A stretch of 64,000 nucleotides of DNA from Bin87 sp965261925 (GTDB lineage Bacteria > Chloroflexota > Dehalococcoidia > Lucifugimonadales > UBA3495), in NCBI GenBank assembly GCA_965261925.1, contig OZ253486.1:4216001-4280000 (forward strand), written 5' to 3'. This document shows positions 41,517 through 50,010 of this stretch, piece by piece. The translations under genes were made by a program, and so were the position numbers. The notes under the pieces were generated by a model, which did not search any database, had not been told where the DNA came from, and was given only the letters and a program-made list of their open reading frames with translations. Each line of letters opens with the position of its first letter. The first letter of the stretch is position 1.

Positions 41517-42872
41517 CTATTGGCCGGTCAGCAGCGCCGTCAGTTCACTCACGTCGGCCAGTCTCTCGAGACGGCCGACGGTGTCCACTACCCGCTGCAT
41601 CCGGTCTTTCGACAGGGTATCGCGGGTCAGGGCATAGAACTTGGTGAGCAGTTCCTCGCGCCCCGCGGGATTGGAAAAGTCGCCGCGCTGTGACGTAACC
41701 TCCGCTTGGCGGATGCTGCCGTCAGCCAGCTCCACGGCAACGCGGGCCGACGGGTAGTCGTAGCGGCGCAGGTTCATGTCGGGATCGGAGTCCAGCGAAA
41801 CGCGCTGGGCGAGTTCACGCACATCCGCGTTGGAGACCCGCTCCGGCAAGAACGCGGTGACGTCAGTGCGGCCGTAGCAGATAGCGGCAGCCACCGCGTA
41901 GGGTATCGAGAACTTCGCCGCCAGCATATTGTCGGGCGCGGGTTCGGCCATGATGCCGGCGATGGGCGGCGCGGTGACCGCCACGCTCTTCACGTCGGAC
42001 GCGGCGAAAGGCTCGTCGCGAAGCAGATCCTGCACCGCGTCCAGGACCGGATGGTTGTACAGACAGCAGGCGTGGAATTTGAAATAATTCTGCTCGATAC
42101 GGAGGTTGCCCGAAGTTCCCAGACCGTCAACCGCTGCGTCCGGGTCGAAACCTTCCCCGAGGAAGGTGCGGTACAGGTCAGCGGGGCCGTCGCCGACGGC
42201 CGTGAAACCGCATTGGCTGAGGTGAACCGCCATGATCCCCTGGAAACCGGACCGGCCGGGGTACAGGTTGCGCACGGTGGCTCCTTCAATGCAGGGGGTC
42301 CACGTATTGGCTGGGCTCATGGACATGGACAGGTTCATCGCCAACCTGGTTTGCGCCGCGTCGAACCCCATCAAGCGGGCGGTTGCCGCCGCCGTGCCGA
42401 TGGTCCCCCAGGTGCCGTGGGAGTGCACTTCCGGCCTGATTTGGGTGGCCGTTCCGATGCGGGATATGACCTCGTAGCCAACTATGATGCTCTCCATGAC
42501 CTCGCGGCCGCTACGTCCCAGGTCCTCGCCCACGGCGATGGCCCCCGGCGTGACGTGGATTGACGGGTGCCCGCCGCCCAGGCGGTTGCCTTCATCCATC
42601 TCCAGCGACACGCCGGCGGTGGCGTTGACCATGGTGGCCCAAACCGGTTGCACCCGGCCAGCATGACCGAAGACGGTTGCCGTACCGGGTCCGCTCATGG
42701 CCGCGGCCAGACTGGCGAAGTTGGCATTTTCAGACAGGCGGCTGCCGGCGAGGATGGCGCCGATGGTGTCCAGCACCACGTCCTTCGCGGCGGCGATGGT
42801 GGACGGCCGCAGGTCCTCCCAGCGCGACTCCGCCACGAACTGGGCAAGCAGGTCGAGATAATTCTTGGCCAT
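41517..42872 (-). CDS. MmgE/PrpD family protein
   Basis: The 451-residue protein has the two-domain MmgE/PrpD pattern, which includes 2-methylcitrate dehydratase, cis-aconitate decarboxylase and iminodisuccinate epimerase-like enzymes. DTIGAILAGSRLSENANF, GGHPSIHVTPGAIAVGEDLGRSG and FKFHACCLYNHPVLDAVQDL are characteristic, the last supplying the substrate-site HACC-like segment. It follows the dehalogenase gene by eight bases and is probably co-transcribed. In this setting a dehydratase or isomerase role on an organic acid is likely, not certain. Confidence 0.87.
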   Translation of the reverse strand: MAKNYLDLLAQFVAESRWEDLRPSTIAAAKDVVLDTIGAILAGSRLSENANFASLAAAMSGPGTATVFGHAGRVQPVWATMVNATAGVSLEMDEGNRLGGGHPSIHVTPGAIAVGEDLGRSGREVMESIIVGYEVISRIGTATQIRPEVHSHGTWGTIGTAAATARLMGFDAAQTRLAMNLSMSMSPANTWTPCIEGATVRNLYPGRSGFQGIMAVHLSQCGFTAVGDGPADLYRTFLGEGFDPDAAVDGLGTSGNLRIEQNYFKFHACCLYNHPVLDAVQDLLRDEPFAASDVKSVAVTAPPIAGIMAEPAPDNMLAAKFSIPYAVAAAICYGRTDVTAFLPERVSNADVRELAQRVSLDSDPDMNLRRYDYPSARVAVELADGSIRQAEVTSQRGDFSNPAGREELLTKFYALTRDTLSKDRMQRVVDTVGRLERLADVSELTALLTGQ

Positions 42873-42880
42873 AATCGCAC

Positions 42881-43759
42881 CTACCGCGTGAAGAATTCGT
42901 GGAGCAGCCGATATGCGTCGTCCGGCAACTCCTCAGCAATGTAATGGCCGGAGGGCAGCGACTGCCCTTCCACGTTATTGGAATAGTTCCGCCACACTGC
43001 GAGAACGTCCTGGGTGCGGCCCACGTAACCCCGGTCGCTCCACAGCGCCAGGTGGGGGCAGTTGACCTTGTTGTCGAAGTCGGCCTCGTCGTGCTCCAGG
43101 TCGATGCTCGCGCCGGCGCGGTAGTCCTCGCACGCCCCGTGGATGGCTTCGGGGTTACTGAAGCAGCGCACGTATTCGTCCACAGCCTCCGGCGCGAACA
43201 CCGTCTCCGCGTTGCGCTCGCGCATGAACCTGGAGCGGATGTAGTAGTCGGGATCGGCGCCGATGACCCGCTCCGGGAAGTCGTAAGGCTGGATCAGGAA
43301 GAACCAGTGGTAGGTATTGGTCGCCATTTCCTTGTTGACGATGCTGAACATGTGGCGCGTGGGCACGATATCGAGGGTTGCCAGCCGCAACACGCGCTCG
43401 GAATGATCCTTGGTCAACCGGTGGCCGACGCGCGCGCCCCGGTCGTGGCTTCCCAGGAAGAACGTATCGAACCCGAGGTGCGTCATGGCGTCCACCAGGT
43501 CCTGGGCCTGCGCCCGCTTCGAGTGGTTGAAGTGGTCGGGGCTGCCCTGGGGCTTGCCGCTGTCCCCGTAGCCGCGCAGGTCCGCCGCGACCACGGTGAA
43601 GTCTTCGGCAAGACGCGGCGCGATCTTGTGCCACATGGTGTGCGTCTGCGGGTAGCCGTGCAGCAGCAGCAACGGAGGACCGCTCCCGCCCTTCACCAGG
43701 TTCACCGCCTCGCCGGCGGTCTCCACCTGCATACGCTCAAATCCCTCGAACAAAGCCAT
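42881..43759 (-). CDS. Probable fluoroacetate/haloacetate dehalogenase
   Basis: A 292-residue alpha/beta hydrolase aligning position by position with characterised fluoroacetate dehalogenase (Rhodopseudomonas RPA1163). The nucleophile Asp106 with carboxylate-binding Arg107 and Arg110 sits in GSHDRGARVGHRL. Asp130 in ATLDIVPT, halide-pocket His151-Trp152 in YHWFFLIQP, Tyr213 in CEDYRAGAS and catalytic His272 in PSGHYIAEE complete the set. The residue offsets are -4 to -8 throughout. HGYPQTHTMWHKIAP is the usual N-terminal motif. ATG 43759 has GGAG upstream. It probably cleaves C-F or C-Cl bonds of 2-haloacids; an epoxide hydrolase is the alternative. Confidence 0.85.
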   Translation of the reverse strand: MALFEGFERMQVETAGEAVNLVKGGSGPPLLLLHGYPQTHTMWHKIAPRLAEDFTVVAADLRGYGDSGKPQGSPDHFNHSKRAQAQDLVDAMTHLGFDTFFLGSHDRGARVGHRLTKDHSERVLRLATLDIVPTRHMFSIVNKEMATNTYHWFFLIQPYDFPERVIGADPDYYIRSRFMRERNAETVFAPEAVDEYVRCFSNPEAIHGACEDYRAGASIDLEHDEADFDNKVNCPHLALWSDRGYVGRTQDVLAVWRNYSNNVEGQSLPSGHYIAEELPDDAYRLLHEFFTR

Positions 43760-43857
43760 CTTCCGCTCCTTCGTATTTCCCAAGTCAAGTGCAAGCCATA
43801 GGCCTGTAGACCGGTACATAATGCGTCGGTGCGCCGGCGATGTAAATACCTTGTTCC

Positions 43858-45289
43858 GTAACTGTTCAGACTTGAGGGGAAGCGAGTAGTTGACGGCAGG
43901 CGTTGAGGGTGTTGAGACCTTGTGCCCGCCAGGTGCCGAAGATTGACGCCAGCGTCATCTTGGTGGCAGTACCCCGGTCCGAGCGGGTGCCCCCACTGAC
44001 CTTGCGGCTGACCACCAGATGGCGCAGGCTGCGCTCGGCGGCGTTGTTGTCCGGCGGCACCTCCGGTTCGGCCACGAAGACGAAGAGTTCTTTGATGTGT
44101 TTCTCCATGCGTCGGCACAGCCTGGCTTGGGCGGCTGACGGGTCATCCAGGTAGGGCCGGCAGAGGACCAGCAATCGTCTTTCCAGGGCCATTTTGGCGG
44201 TGCGGCGTTGTTGCTCTGCGGGGTGGGTAAAGACCGTGGCCTGACGGTAGAGTTGGTGGACGGCGTCAGCCCACTGGGACAGCGATCCATCATCTGGGTA
44301 GAGTGATCGCAGGTCGTGGATGTCCCGCAGCAGGTGGGCCCAGCAGCGTTGTTTGGGACCCGCATAGTGGTGGTAGGCGGCGTAAAAGTCGCTGACCAGC
44401 ACACCGGCGAAATCGTCGCCCAAAACCTCGTCCACTACCGCCTTGCCCCGGTTCCGTCGCAGGAAGTACCGCAGGTTGGGGGTGCTGAAAGTCCACACGT
44501 AGCCGTTGTGTCCATCCTGTCGCCAACCCGTCTCATCGGCGTGGACCACCGGACTGCCTCGGACCTGTTCCAGGATGTCCGCCACCACCCGTTGGGCCTT
44601 GCCAGCCACTTGCTGTGTGGCCGCCACGATGGCCCCCAGGCTGAGTTGCAGCCCATGCACGGTATCCAGGTGCCACTGGATGGTGCGCAACGGCAGCCTG
44701 GCTTCCTCCCGCAGGACCGCAATCAGGCTGATGACGTTGATCCCCAGGCGCTGCTTGCCCATCACCACGCCGTCCAGTTGCGCTTTGGGAACACAGCAGC
44801 GTCGGCAGCGGGGACAAGTGCGGGTCAGGTAAACGTGCTCGGTTACCTGCGCCGGAACCTGCGGCAGGTCGATCACCTCCCGAGTGCGCTGGGCCCAACC
44901 CCCAGACAACTGGGTCCCGCAGTCGGGACACTGCTCCACCACATGCTCCACGCGGTGGGTGGGCGTCATGCGGGCTCGGGCAAAGCCGTGAGGTCGGGGT
45001 TTGCGAGGTTCCTTGGGACGTGCTGGCTCCCGGTCTGCTTTGGGTTTCAGACCGGGCATCCGGCGGGAGCCTTTGGGTTTGGCTTGCCCTTCCAACTGGG
45101 CAATGCATTTCTCCAGCCGCTCAATGATGGCCTGCTGTCGGACGATGATGCCAATCAGAACATCCCGGTCGGCAGTCCTGAGATCGATTTCGGTATCCAT
45201 CCCAGTTATATGACATAACCACCGCCCCCAAAGCCAGCCACCCGCACACCAAGTTCCGCCAATTCGCCTCACCAACTCTGAACAGTTAC
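43858..45289. mobile_element. IS66-family insertion sequence with intact ends
   Basis: A 1432-bp element bounded by 13-bp terminal inverted repeats (GTAACTGTTCAGA at 43858-43870 and its complement at 45277-45289). An 8-bp direct repeat CTTGTTCC flanks it (43850-43857 and 45290-45297), the target duplication size of IS66. It carries one gene, the transposase, without tnpA or tnpB, as in the ISBst12-like subgroup. It sits between the dehalogenase gene (reverse) and the acyl-CoA-dehydrogenase-like gene (forward). The exact repeats suggest a recent, possibly active insertion. Confidence 0.92.
43866..45200 (-). CDS. IS66-family transposase (TnpC/DDE)
   Basis: The 444-residue protein has an N-terminal coiled coil (LIGIIVRQQAIIERLE), zinc-binding Cys pairs (CPDCGTQ, CPRCRRCC), and the DDE catalytic core with Asp in VVHADETGWRQDGH, Asp in VLVSDFYAAYHHYAG and Glu in NNAAERSLRHL. 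LRTIQWHLDTVHGLQLSLG is typical of IS66 TnpC. ATG 45200 is chosen; the frame extends upstream without a homologous sequence. It has no stop or frameshift, so it is probably functional. Confidence 0.93.
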   Translation of the reverse strand: MDTEIDLRTADRDVLIGIIVRQQAIIERLEKCIAQLEGQAKPKGSRRMPGLKPKADREPARPKEPRKPRPHGFARARMTPTHRVEHVVEQCPDCGTQLSGGWAQRTREVIDLPQVPAQVTEHVYLTRTCPRCRRCCVPKAQLDGVVMGKQRLGINVISLIAVLREEARLPLRTIQWHLDTVHGLQLSLGAIVAATQQVAGKAQRVVADILEQVRGSPVVHADETGWRQDGHNGYVWTFSTPNLRYFLRRNRGKAVVDEVLGDDFAGVLVSDFYAAYHHYAGPKQRCWAHLLRDIHDLRSLYPDDGSLSQWADAVHQLYRQATVFTHPAEQQRRTAKMALERRLLVLCRPYLDDPSAAQARLCRRMEKHIKELFVFVAEPEVPPDNNAAERSLRHLVVSRKVSGGTRSDRGTATKMTLASIFGTWRAQGLNTLNACRQLLASPQV

Positions 45290-45372
45290 CTTGTTCCGTG
45301 CCCTTTGACACCATATTCGCGCCCGTGTACCGTAGGTCACAAACTGCCGGACTGGCCCTTTTGAGAGCGCAA

Positions 45373-46545
45373 ATGACCACCACCACGGTACCAACCAACA
45401 TCGCCCACTACCTCGACGCGGCTGGCCCCTTCGTGGCCCGCGTCGACGAAGCCGCCGACTGGATCGACGCCGAGCGGCAGATGCCGCCCGACCTTGCCGG
45501 GGACATGGCCGATGCCGGCTTTTTCCGCCTGCTGCTGCCTCGCGACCTGGGCGGCGCCCAGCTGGCGCATCCGGACTTCCTGCAAATTCTGGAGCAATTT
45601 GCCGCGGCGGACGCGAGCGTGGCGTGGTGCCTGAACCAAAACAACGTCTTTGCCACCAGCGCCGCCCGTATGCCTGTGGATACCGCGCATCTGATCTGGG
45701 GCGAGCCGCGCGCGGTGGTCACCAATGGACCGCCCACGAGATCCTGCCTCGCCACTCCCGTGGAGGGCGGCTACCGCCTGAACGGGCGCTGGAACCTGAG
45801 CAGCGGCAGCGACCACGCCACCTGGATCGCTGCGTTGTCGCCCGTGGCGCAGGGTGGGCAAAACGGAGCCACCGCCAGCGATCAGGGGCCACGCATCCTG
45901 CTGATGCCCAAACCGGAGGTCAATATCGTCGACCTGTGGCACACGGCCGGACTCCGCGGCACGGGCAGTTTCAGCTTCGACGTGGACGACCGGTTCATCG
46001 CCGAAGAGCGCACCTACATCCAGGATGGCCCGGCGTGGGCCGATGGACCGCTGTACCAGATCCCGCGCACGCTGCTTTTTGCCACCGGCTTTGCCACCGT
46101 TGCGCTCGGCGTGGCGCGCAAGAGTTTGGAAATCGCCATCGGAGTAGGCCAGAGCCGGATGCCCTACCGGTCCGGCGTGCTGCTCCGCGACCAGCAAACC
46201 ACCCAGCGCACGATGGGCGAAGCACATGCCCAGCAAAGTTCCGCGCGCGCCTTTCTGAAGGAAGCACACGGCCGGCTGTGGGATTCAGCTTGCTCCAAGG
46301 GCACGCTCACCATCGACGAGCGGATCCAACTGCGGGTCGCCGCCACCCATGCCATCCGCACGTCGGCGCAGGTGGTGGACGCCGCGTACACCCTTTGCGG
46401 CGCGAGCGGCATTTTCCAGTCCAACCCGATCCAGCGACGGTTCCAGGACATGCACGTCATCACCCAGCATGTGCAGGGACACTACGTGCACTACGAAACG
46501 GCGGGCCAATTCCTGATGGGCTTGGAACCGCAGGGCGTTTTTTAG
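45373..46545 (+). CDS. Acyl-CoA-dehydrogenase-like flavoprotein monooxygenase/dehydrogenase
   Basis: A 390-residue protein of the acyl-CoA dehydrogenase fold: ADAGFFRLLLPRDLGGAQL near the N terminus, ASVAWCLNQNNVF, GRWNLSSGSDHATW in the middle strand domain, and IRTSAQVVDAAYTLCGASGIF in the C-terminal helical domain. The lack of the usual catalytic Glu motif and the Acyl-CoA_dh_2 look suggest the HsaA/DszC-type two-component monooxygenase branch. I start at ATG 45373; GTG 45298 would begin exactly after the IS66 target duplication. Probable role: flavin-dependent oxidation in the catabolic cluster. Confidence 0.8.
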   Translation: MTTTTVPTNIAHYLDAAGPFVARVDEAADWIDAERQMPPDLAGDMADAGFFRLLLPRDLGGAQLAHPDFLQILEQFAAADASVAWCLNQNNVFATSAARMPVDTAHLIWGEPRAVVTNGPPTRSCLATPVEGGYRLNGRWNLSSGSDHATWIAALSPVAQGGQNGATASDQGPRILLMPKPEVNIVDLWHTAGLRGTGSFSFDVDDRFIAEERTYIQDGPAWADGPLYQIPRTLLFATGFATVALGVARKSLEIAIGVGQSRMPYRSGVLLRDQQTTQRTMGEAHAQQSSARAFLKEAHGRLWDSACSKGTLTIDERIQLRVAATHAIRTSAQVVDAAYTLCGASGIFQSNPIQRRFQDMHVITQHVQGHYVHYETAGQFLMGLEPQGVF

Positions 46546-46562
46546 CAAAAGGAGGTGCGGCC

Positions 46563-47981
46563 ATGGCTGCGAATCACGTGGATACCGTCATCGTCGGCGG
46601 GCAGATCGTAACCTCGTCACAGGTGTACGAAAGTTCGATCGCGGTTTCGGGCGGGAAGATCGTCGCCATCGGTCCCGAAAATTATCTGCCCCCGGCCGAC
46701 CGCTACATTGACGCCGCCGGCAAGTTCGTGCTGCCCGGCCTGATCGACAGCCACGTGCATCTGGACGGCCACGACGACTACGCACTGGGTTCGTTGGCCG
46801 CGGCTCACGCCGGCCTGACCACCCTGGTGCCCTTTGGGACCTACCAGCTGGAGGGCGACGAGACGCTGCCGCAGGCCGTGCACCGCACTCGCGAAACCAT
46901 TGAGCAGAACGCGCTCACCGATTTCGCCTTCCACTTCATCCTGCAAAACCGGCCGAGCATCCTGTCTGGGTTGCCCCAGGCCATCGACCTCGGCGTCAAA
47001 TCCTTCAAGATGTTCATGACCTACAAGAAGCGTCCCGGCAGGATGTGCGACGACGACTACATCTGCGAGGCCATGGACCTGGTGGGCCGTGGTGGGGGCG
47101 TCCTGCAGCTCCACTGCGAGAGCGGAAACATCATCGAGTACCTGGAAAACAAGCTGTTGGCGGAGGGCCACACCCATCCCACGGATTTCCCCACCGCGTG
47201 CCCGGACTGGGCGGAAGAAGAGGCCATCAACCGGGCAGTCAAGATGAGCGCGGCCACACGTTGCCCCACCTATGTCGTCCACCTCAGCACCCAACTTGGC
47301 CTGGAGCGCATCAAACAGGCGCAGAGCCTGGGGCAGCGCGTGTGGACGGAGACCTGCCCCCAATACCTTCTGCTATCCGACGCCCAAATGGCGGAGCGCG
47401 GCCCGCTGGCCAAGATCGGCCCGCCATTGCGGCCCGACGACGGTCCGGATCGTGACGCGCTTTGGGAAGGCTTGCGACAGGGTCACGTCTCGATAGTGGC
47501 CAGCGATCACTCACCGCATCCCCAGGAACTCAAGCAACCGGGCTGGGACAACATCTTTGTTGACGCCAACGGCATGTCCGTCCCCTTCGGATCGCCCGGG
47601 ATCGAGACCATCGTGCCGCTGATGTACAGCGAGGGCGTGGTCAAGCGCGGCCTCCCCATCTGGTGGCTGGCCCGCGTCATGGCCGAAAATCCGGCGCGCA
47701 TCTTCGGCATCTACCCGCGCAAGGGTGTTATCCAGGTCGGTTCCGATGCCGACTTTCTCATCCTGGACCCCAACGGCGACCGCATCGTCACGGCCAGCGA
47801 CCACCACAGCAACGCCGGATACTCCCTGTTCGAAGGCTGGCGCGTCAACGGTCGCCCGTGGATGACCATGCTGCGCGGCCAGGTATTGCTGCAGGACGGC
47901 GAGCTCCAGCAGAACCCGGGCTATGGGATGTTCCTGGAAAGCGGCGAACCCCGTGCCCCATTGGGCGGCCCGGTGAGTTAG
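46563..47981 (+). CDS. D-hydantoinase/dihydropyrimidinase
   Basis: It hydrolyses cyclic imides such as hydantoins or dihydropyrimidines. All metal ligands of the family are present and well spaced: His64/His66 in IDSHVHLDGH, the carboxylated Lys149 in VKSFKMFMTY, His184 in LQLHCESGN, His240 in YVVHLSTQ and Asp315 in VASDHSPHP. The 472 residues match the family. AGGAGG precedes ATG 46563 with good spacing. The frame upstream is open to 45624 but overlaps the flavoprotein gene and is a shadow. It follows that gene by 17 bases, so the two are probably co-transcribed. Confidence 0.92.
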   Translation: MAANHVDTVIVGGQIVTSSQVYESSIAVSGGKIVAIGPENYLPPADRYIDAAGKFVLPGLIDSHVHLDGHDDYALGSLAAAHAGLTTLVPFGTYQLEGDETLPQAVHRTRETIEQNALTDFAFHFILQNRPSILSGLPQAIDLGVKSFKMFMTYKKRPGRMCDDDYICEAMDLVGRGGGVLQLHCESGNIIEYLENKLLAEGHTHPTDFPTACPDWAEEEAINRAVKMSAATRCPTYVVHLSTQLGLERIKQAQSLGQRVWTETCPQYLLLSDAQMAERGPLAKIGPPLRPDDGPDRDALWEGLRQGHVSIVASDHSPHPQELKQPGWDNIFVDANGMSVPFGSPGIETIVPLMYSEGVVKRGLPIWWLARVMAENPARIFGIYPRKGVIQVGSDADFLILDPNGDRIVTASDHHSNAGYSLFEGWRVNGRPWMTMLRGQVLLQDGELQQNPGYGMFLESGEPRAPLGGPVS

Positions 47982-48204
47982 AGCGAGTCGTCAATATCGA
48001 GGGTAGCACTGCGGGTCAGATAGCCGTTCGTCTCGACTCCCGTGCCGGGAGTGAATTCGCCTTTGAGCCACCGGACGAAGGCGTTGGCTTGCCAATACCT
48101 AGTGCGTTGGAGTTGGGGCGGAGTTCGGATTCGCTGACCACCTGACGGTATCTTTCTAGTGCTTGTGTAACTTCTCTCAATGCTTCAGGGCTGATCTCGG
48201 GCAT
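47978..48204 (-). pseudogene. Small recombinase core-binding-like protein, frameshifted
   Basis: ATG 48204, with GAGGAA before it, starts MPEISPEALREVTQALERY and continues to about SELRPNS. A one-base shift near 48110 is then needed to enter the frame reading TRYWQANAFVRWLKGEFTPG and ending at a TAA at 47978. That combined sequence resembles a short family I recall with a YLxHAxNFVRWL pattern, like the N-terminal SAM-like domain of tyrosine recombinases. The unshifted frame gives a meaningless tail and ends at 48016. It is either a decayed gene or a sequencing error. Its 3' end overlaps the hydantoinase by four bases. Confidence 0.5.
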
Positions 48205-48272
48205 GGTGCGTTCCTCTTGCAACTGCCCAAGCCTGCCTGACTCTCTGATTGTTGATGTGGCGTGTCGGACAT

Positions 48273-49148
48273 TTACGGCCCCGGCTTGAATCCATAAGGA
48301 AACCGCCGGAGTTGCCTCTCTTGGTTGTGCGGTTCCCGCTGAAAGTCTGGGATTCTCTCGCCGGTAATTGCCAACCGGTTCAACCAGCGGGTCTCCTCGG
48401 TGTGCCAGAACTGCAGCTTTGACCATTCGCCGTCTGTGTCGTACCGCGCCTGTTCACAAGATAGTGCTCCGCCAAGGGTGATGTGTATTCCGTCCCACTG
48501 GTCGGAGACTTCCTGCCAGTTAGTTACCAGTCGACCATCAGGTGCTCGGTGGGGAAATTCCAGACAAAGCGCGTGCCAGTCCGCGGGGTGGTTGATTTCA
48601 TAGACTTGCACATCCTGCTCAAACTGGACTTGCCATGCGGCCAGTGGGAACGCACAAATGTGGTCATTTGCATAAATGGCGTAGGCCGTGACTTCGGATG
48701 TGGTGCTGCCTCGTAATGTGGAGGTTCCCTGTGAAGACGTGTAGGGAAATGGGTCGCCGTCCTCATTGGGCGGGTCGGGCTTTCTCCAGCTTTGGGGAAT
48801 GAGGGGGTTGGGTTCGGGCGGGTTGCTGTGTGGCATTTGTGGCGATGTCCAGATTTGGTTGTCCAAATCCAACGGTTCATACCACCAGGCGAACAGCGGA
48901 TTGCTTACAATCTCCAGCGCCAAATCCATAAAGTCTTTGGCTCCATCGAGTGCTAGGTCCAACCACTTTTGCAGACTTTCTCCTGCGTGCACGTCGCACC
49001 AATGCATGGCTGACGATGCCAGCCAGAAACTCACGTCCGGCTCAGCTATACGTTCTATTCCCAGGTGCAAGTTTTCCGACATATCACAGATGAAGCTGCA
49101 TCCCGCAGGGGAAGAGAGCAGGGCTTGGGCTTTTTCTTCGCTGGTCAT
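48273..49148 (-). CDS. Hypothetical protein, no family recognised
   Basis: A 291-residue protein from ATG 49148 (the frame extends 27 codons upstream). It has no signal peptide or transmembrane span. It is rich in Trp (for example NPLFAWWYEPLDLDNQIW, WKPDPPNEDGDPFPY-like segments) and has a Pro-rich middle. The C-terminal half contains WDGIHITLGGALSCEQARYD and WHTEETRWLNRLAI. The codons use more A/T in third position than neighbouring genes, consistent with transfer. It shares orientation with the frameshifted small gene downstream. I cannot assign a function. Confidence 0.6.
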   Translation of the reverse strand: MTSEEKAQALLSSPAGCSFICDMSENLHLGIERIAEPDVSFWLASSAMHWCDVHAGESLQKWLDLALDGAKDFMDLALEIVSNPLFAWWYEPLDLDNQIWTSPQMPHSNPPEPNPLIPQSWRKPDPPNEDGDPFPYTSSQGTSTLRGSTTSEVTAYAIYANDHICAFPLAAWQVQFEQDVQVYEINHPADWHALCLEFPHRAPDGRLVTNWQEVSDQWDGIHITLGGALSCEQARYDTDGEWSKLQFWHTEETRWLNRLAITGERIPDFQREPHNQERQLRRFPYGFKPGP

Positions 49149-49176
49149 GGTGTTCACACTCCGGCCCGGCACGAAT

Positions 49177-49425
49177 TTATTTGCCTTTACACAGAACGTT
49201 GGAGTCCATTTTGGCAGCCGTACCGTCATACCTGCTGCCTTCTTTTGTCACCAACAAACCGGACGACAATTGCAGATAGTCATAGCGTGAGCCCCTCAGA
49301 CACAGAGCTTTCACTCCCGAGAGCATCACGGAATGGACGCCGCTGTTCCAGTTAAAACACCGAACCCAACCGTTATCTGGATTGGAAACAGTTTCCGCGT
49401 TGCAGACGTTGGTGTTCGTAGTCAT
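49177..49425 (-). CDS. Small hypothetical ORF
   Basis: An 82-codon frame beginning MTTNTNVCNAETVSNPDNGW and rich in Ser, Gly and Asn. No ribosome binding site is clear. Its start abuts the 226-bp element at 49441. Removing that element joins this frame to a second frame upstream (YYRASSRHSWS-LMTTNTN), so it may be the C-terminal part of an interrupted gene. No family recognised. Confidence 0.3.
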   Translation of the reverse strand: MTTNTNVCNAETVSNPDNGWVRCFNWNSGVHSVMLSGVKALCLRGSRYDYLQLSSGLLVTKEGSRYDGTAAKMDSNVLCKGK

Positions 49426-49440
49426 GAGCGACCATGAATG

Positions 49441-49666
49441 CAGGGCAATCGCGTCTTGCGGTAATCGGTATAATCAGCGCACTCGAACATTCTGTGCTTT
49501 GATACTGCCCATTGGTGGCCGCCTTCCAGATACTGCGTTCAGCCCGATTGGGTTCCAAGTCGGCGAACGCAAGCCTCACCAACGCATGTTTTGACTGTCG
49601 AAAGTGGCGGCGGCACCGGGTTTGGTCCGGTATTACTGCGAGCCCAATTTAGACGCGATTGCCCTG
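49441..49666. mobile_element. 226-bp MITE-like element, copy 2
   Basis: The same 16-bp terminal inverted repeats as copy 1 (CAGGGCAATCGCGTCT at 49441-49456 and complement at 49651-49666) enclose exactly 226 bp. A 10-bp direct repeat ACCATGAATG flanks it (49431-49440 and 49667-49676). In opposite orientation it resembles copy 1: both read CGCGTCTAAATTG at one end and share a GGTGAGxxTTGCG block inside, though much of the interior has diverged. It is inserted in a small decayed gene region. No transposase is inside. Confidence 0.87.
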
Positions 49667-50010
49667 ACCATGAATGCCTGCTGCTTGCCCGATAGTATAA
49701 TGTTTGGTGGACCGTCAGCGTACCGGTATCGGACAGGAGCTCCTCGCAGCGCATGAGCGTTTTTGCCTGTATGTAATTTTTCCCCGGATGTTCCTTCGAA
49801 TTGTGGGGGGTTTTGAATCTCACCCCAACAGGGGCCGACGGATATTCTGGGGCTGCCTTCCGCTATTGCTTGGTTGAGTTCGTCGGGTGTGCCCTGACGG
49901 TCTGCGGTGTTGATCAGGCCGGCATTGGCCAGAAACAATGTCTGCGGAAATCAGCGCAACTAGCGTCGCCATGACGACGTATATTCGCTTTGACTTGAGA
50001 GTGTTTGCCA
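49633..50010 (-). pseudogene. Decayed gene for a small exported protein
   Basis: ATG 50010 (GGAGAG upstream) starts MANTLKSKRIYVVMATLVA, a plausible signal peptide. After about ISADI the plausible continuation lies in another frame (FLANAGLINTADRQGTPDE and NQAIAEGSPRISVGPC), so a one-base shift is needed. That frame runs into the 226-bp element and stops at 49633, within its first bases. The gene was probably already small, then frameshifted and truncated by insertion. No family recognised. Confidence 0.4.

Noticed and set aside
45624..46562. Open frame extending the hydantoinase to 785 residues
   Set aside because: The extra part overlaps the acyl-CoA-dehydrogenase-like gene in another frame and is Arg/Pro/His-rich without domain signals; ATG 46563 has a strong ribosome binding site.
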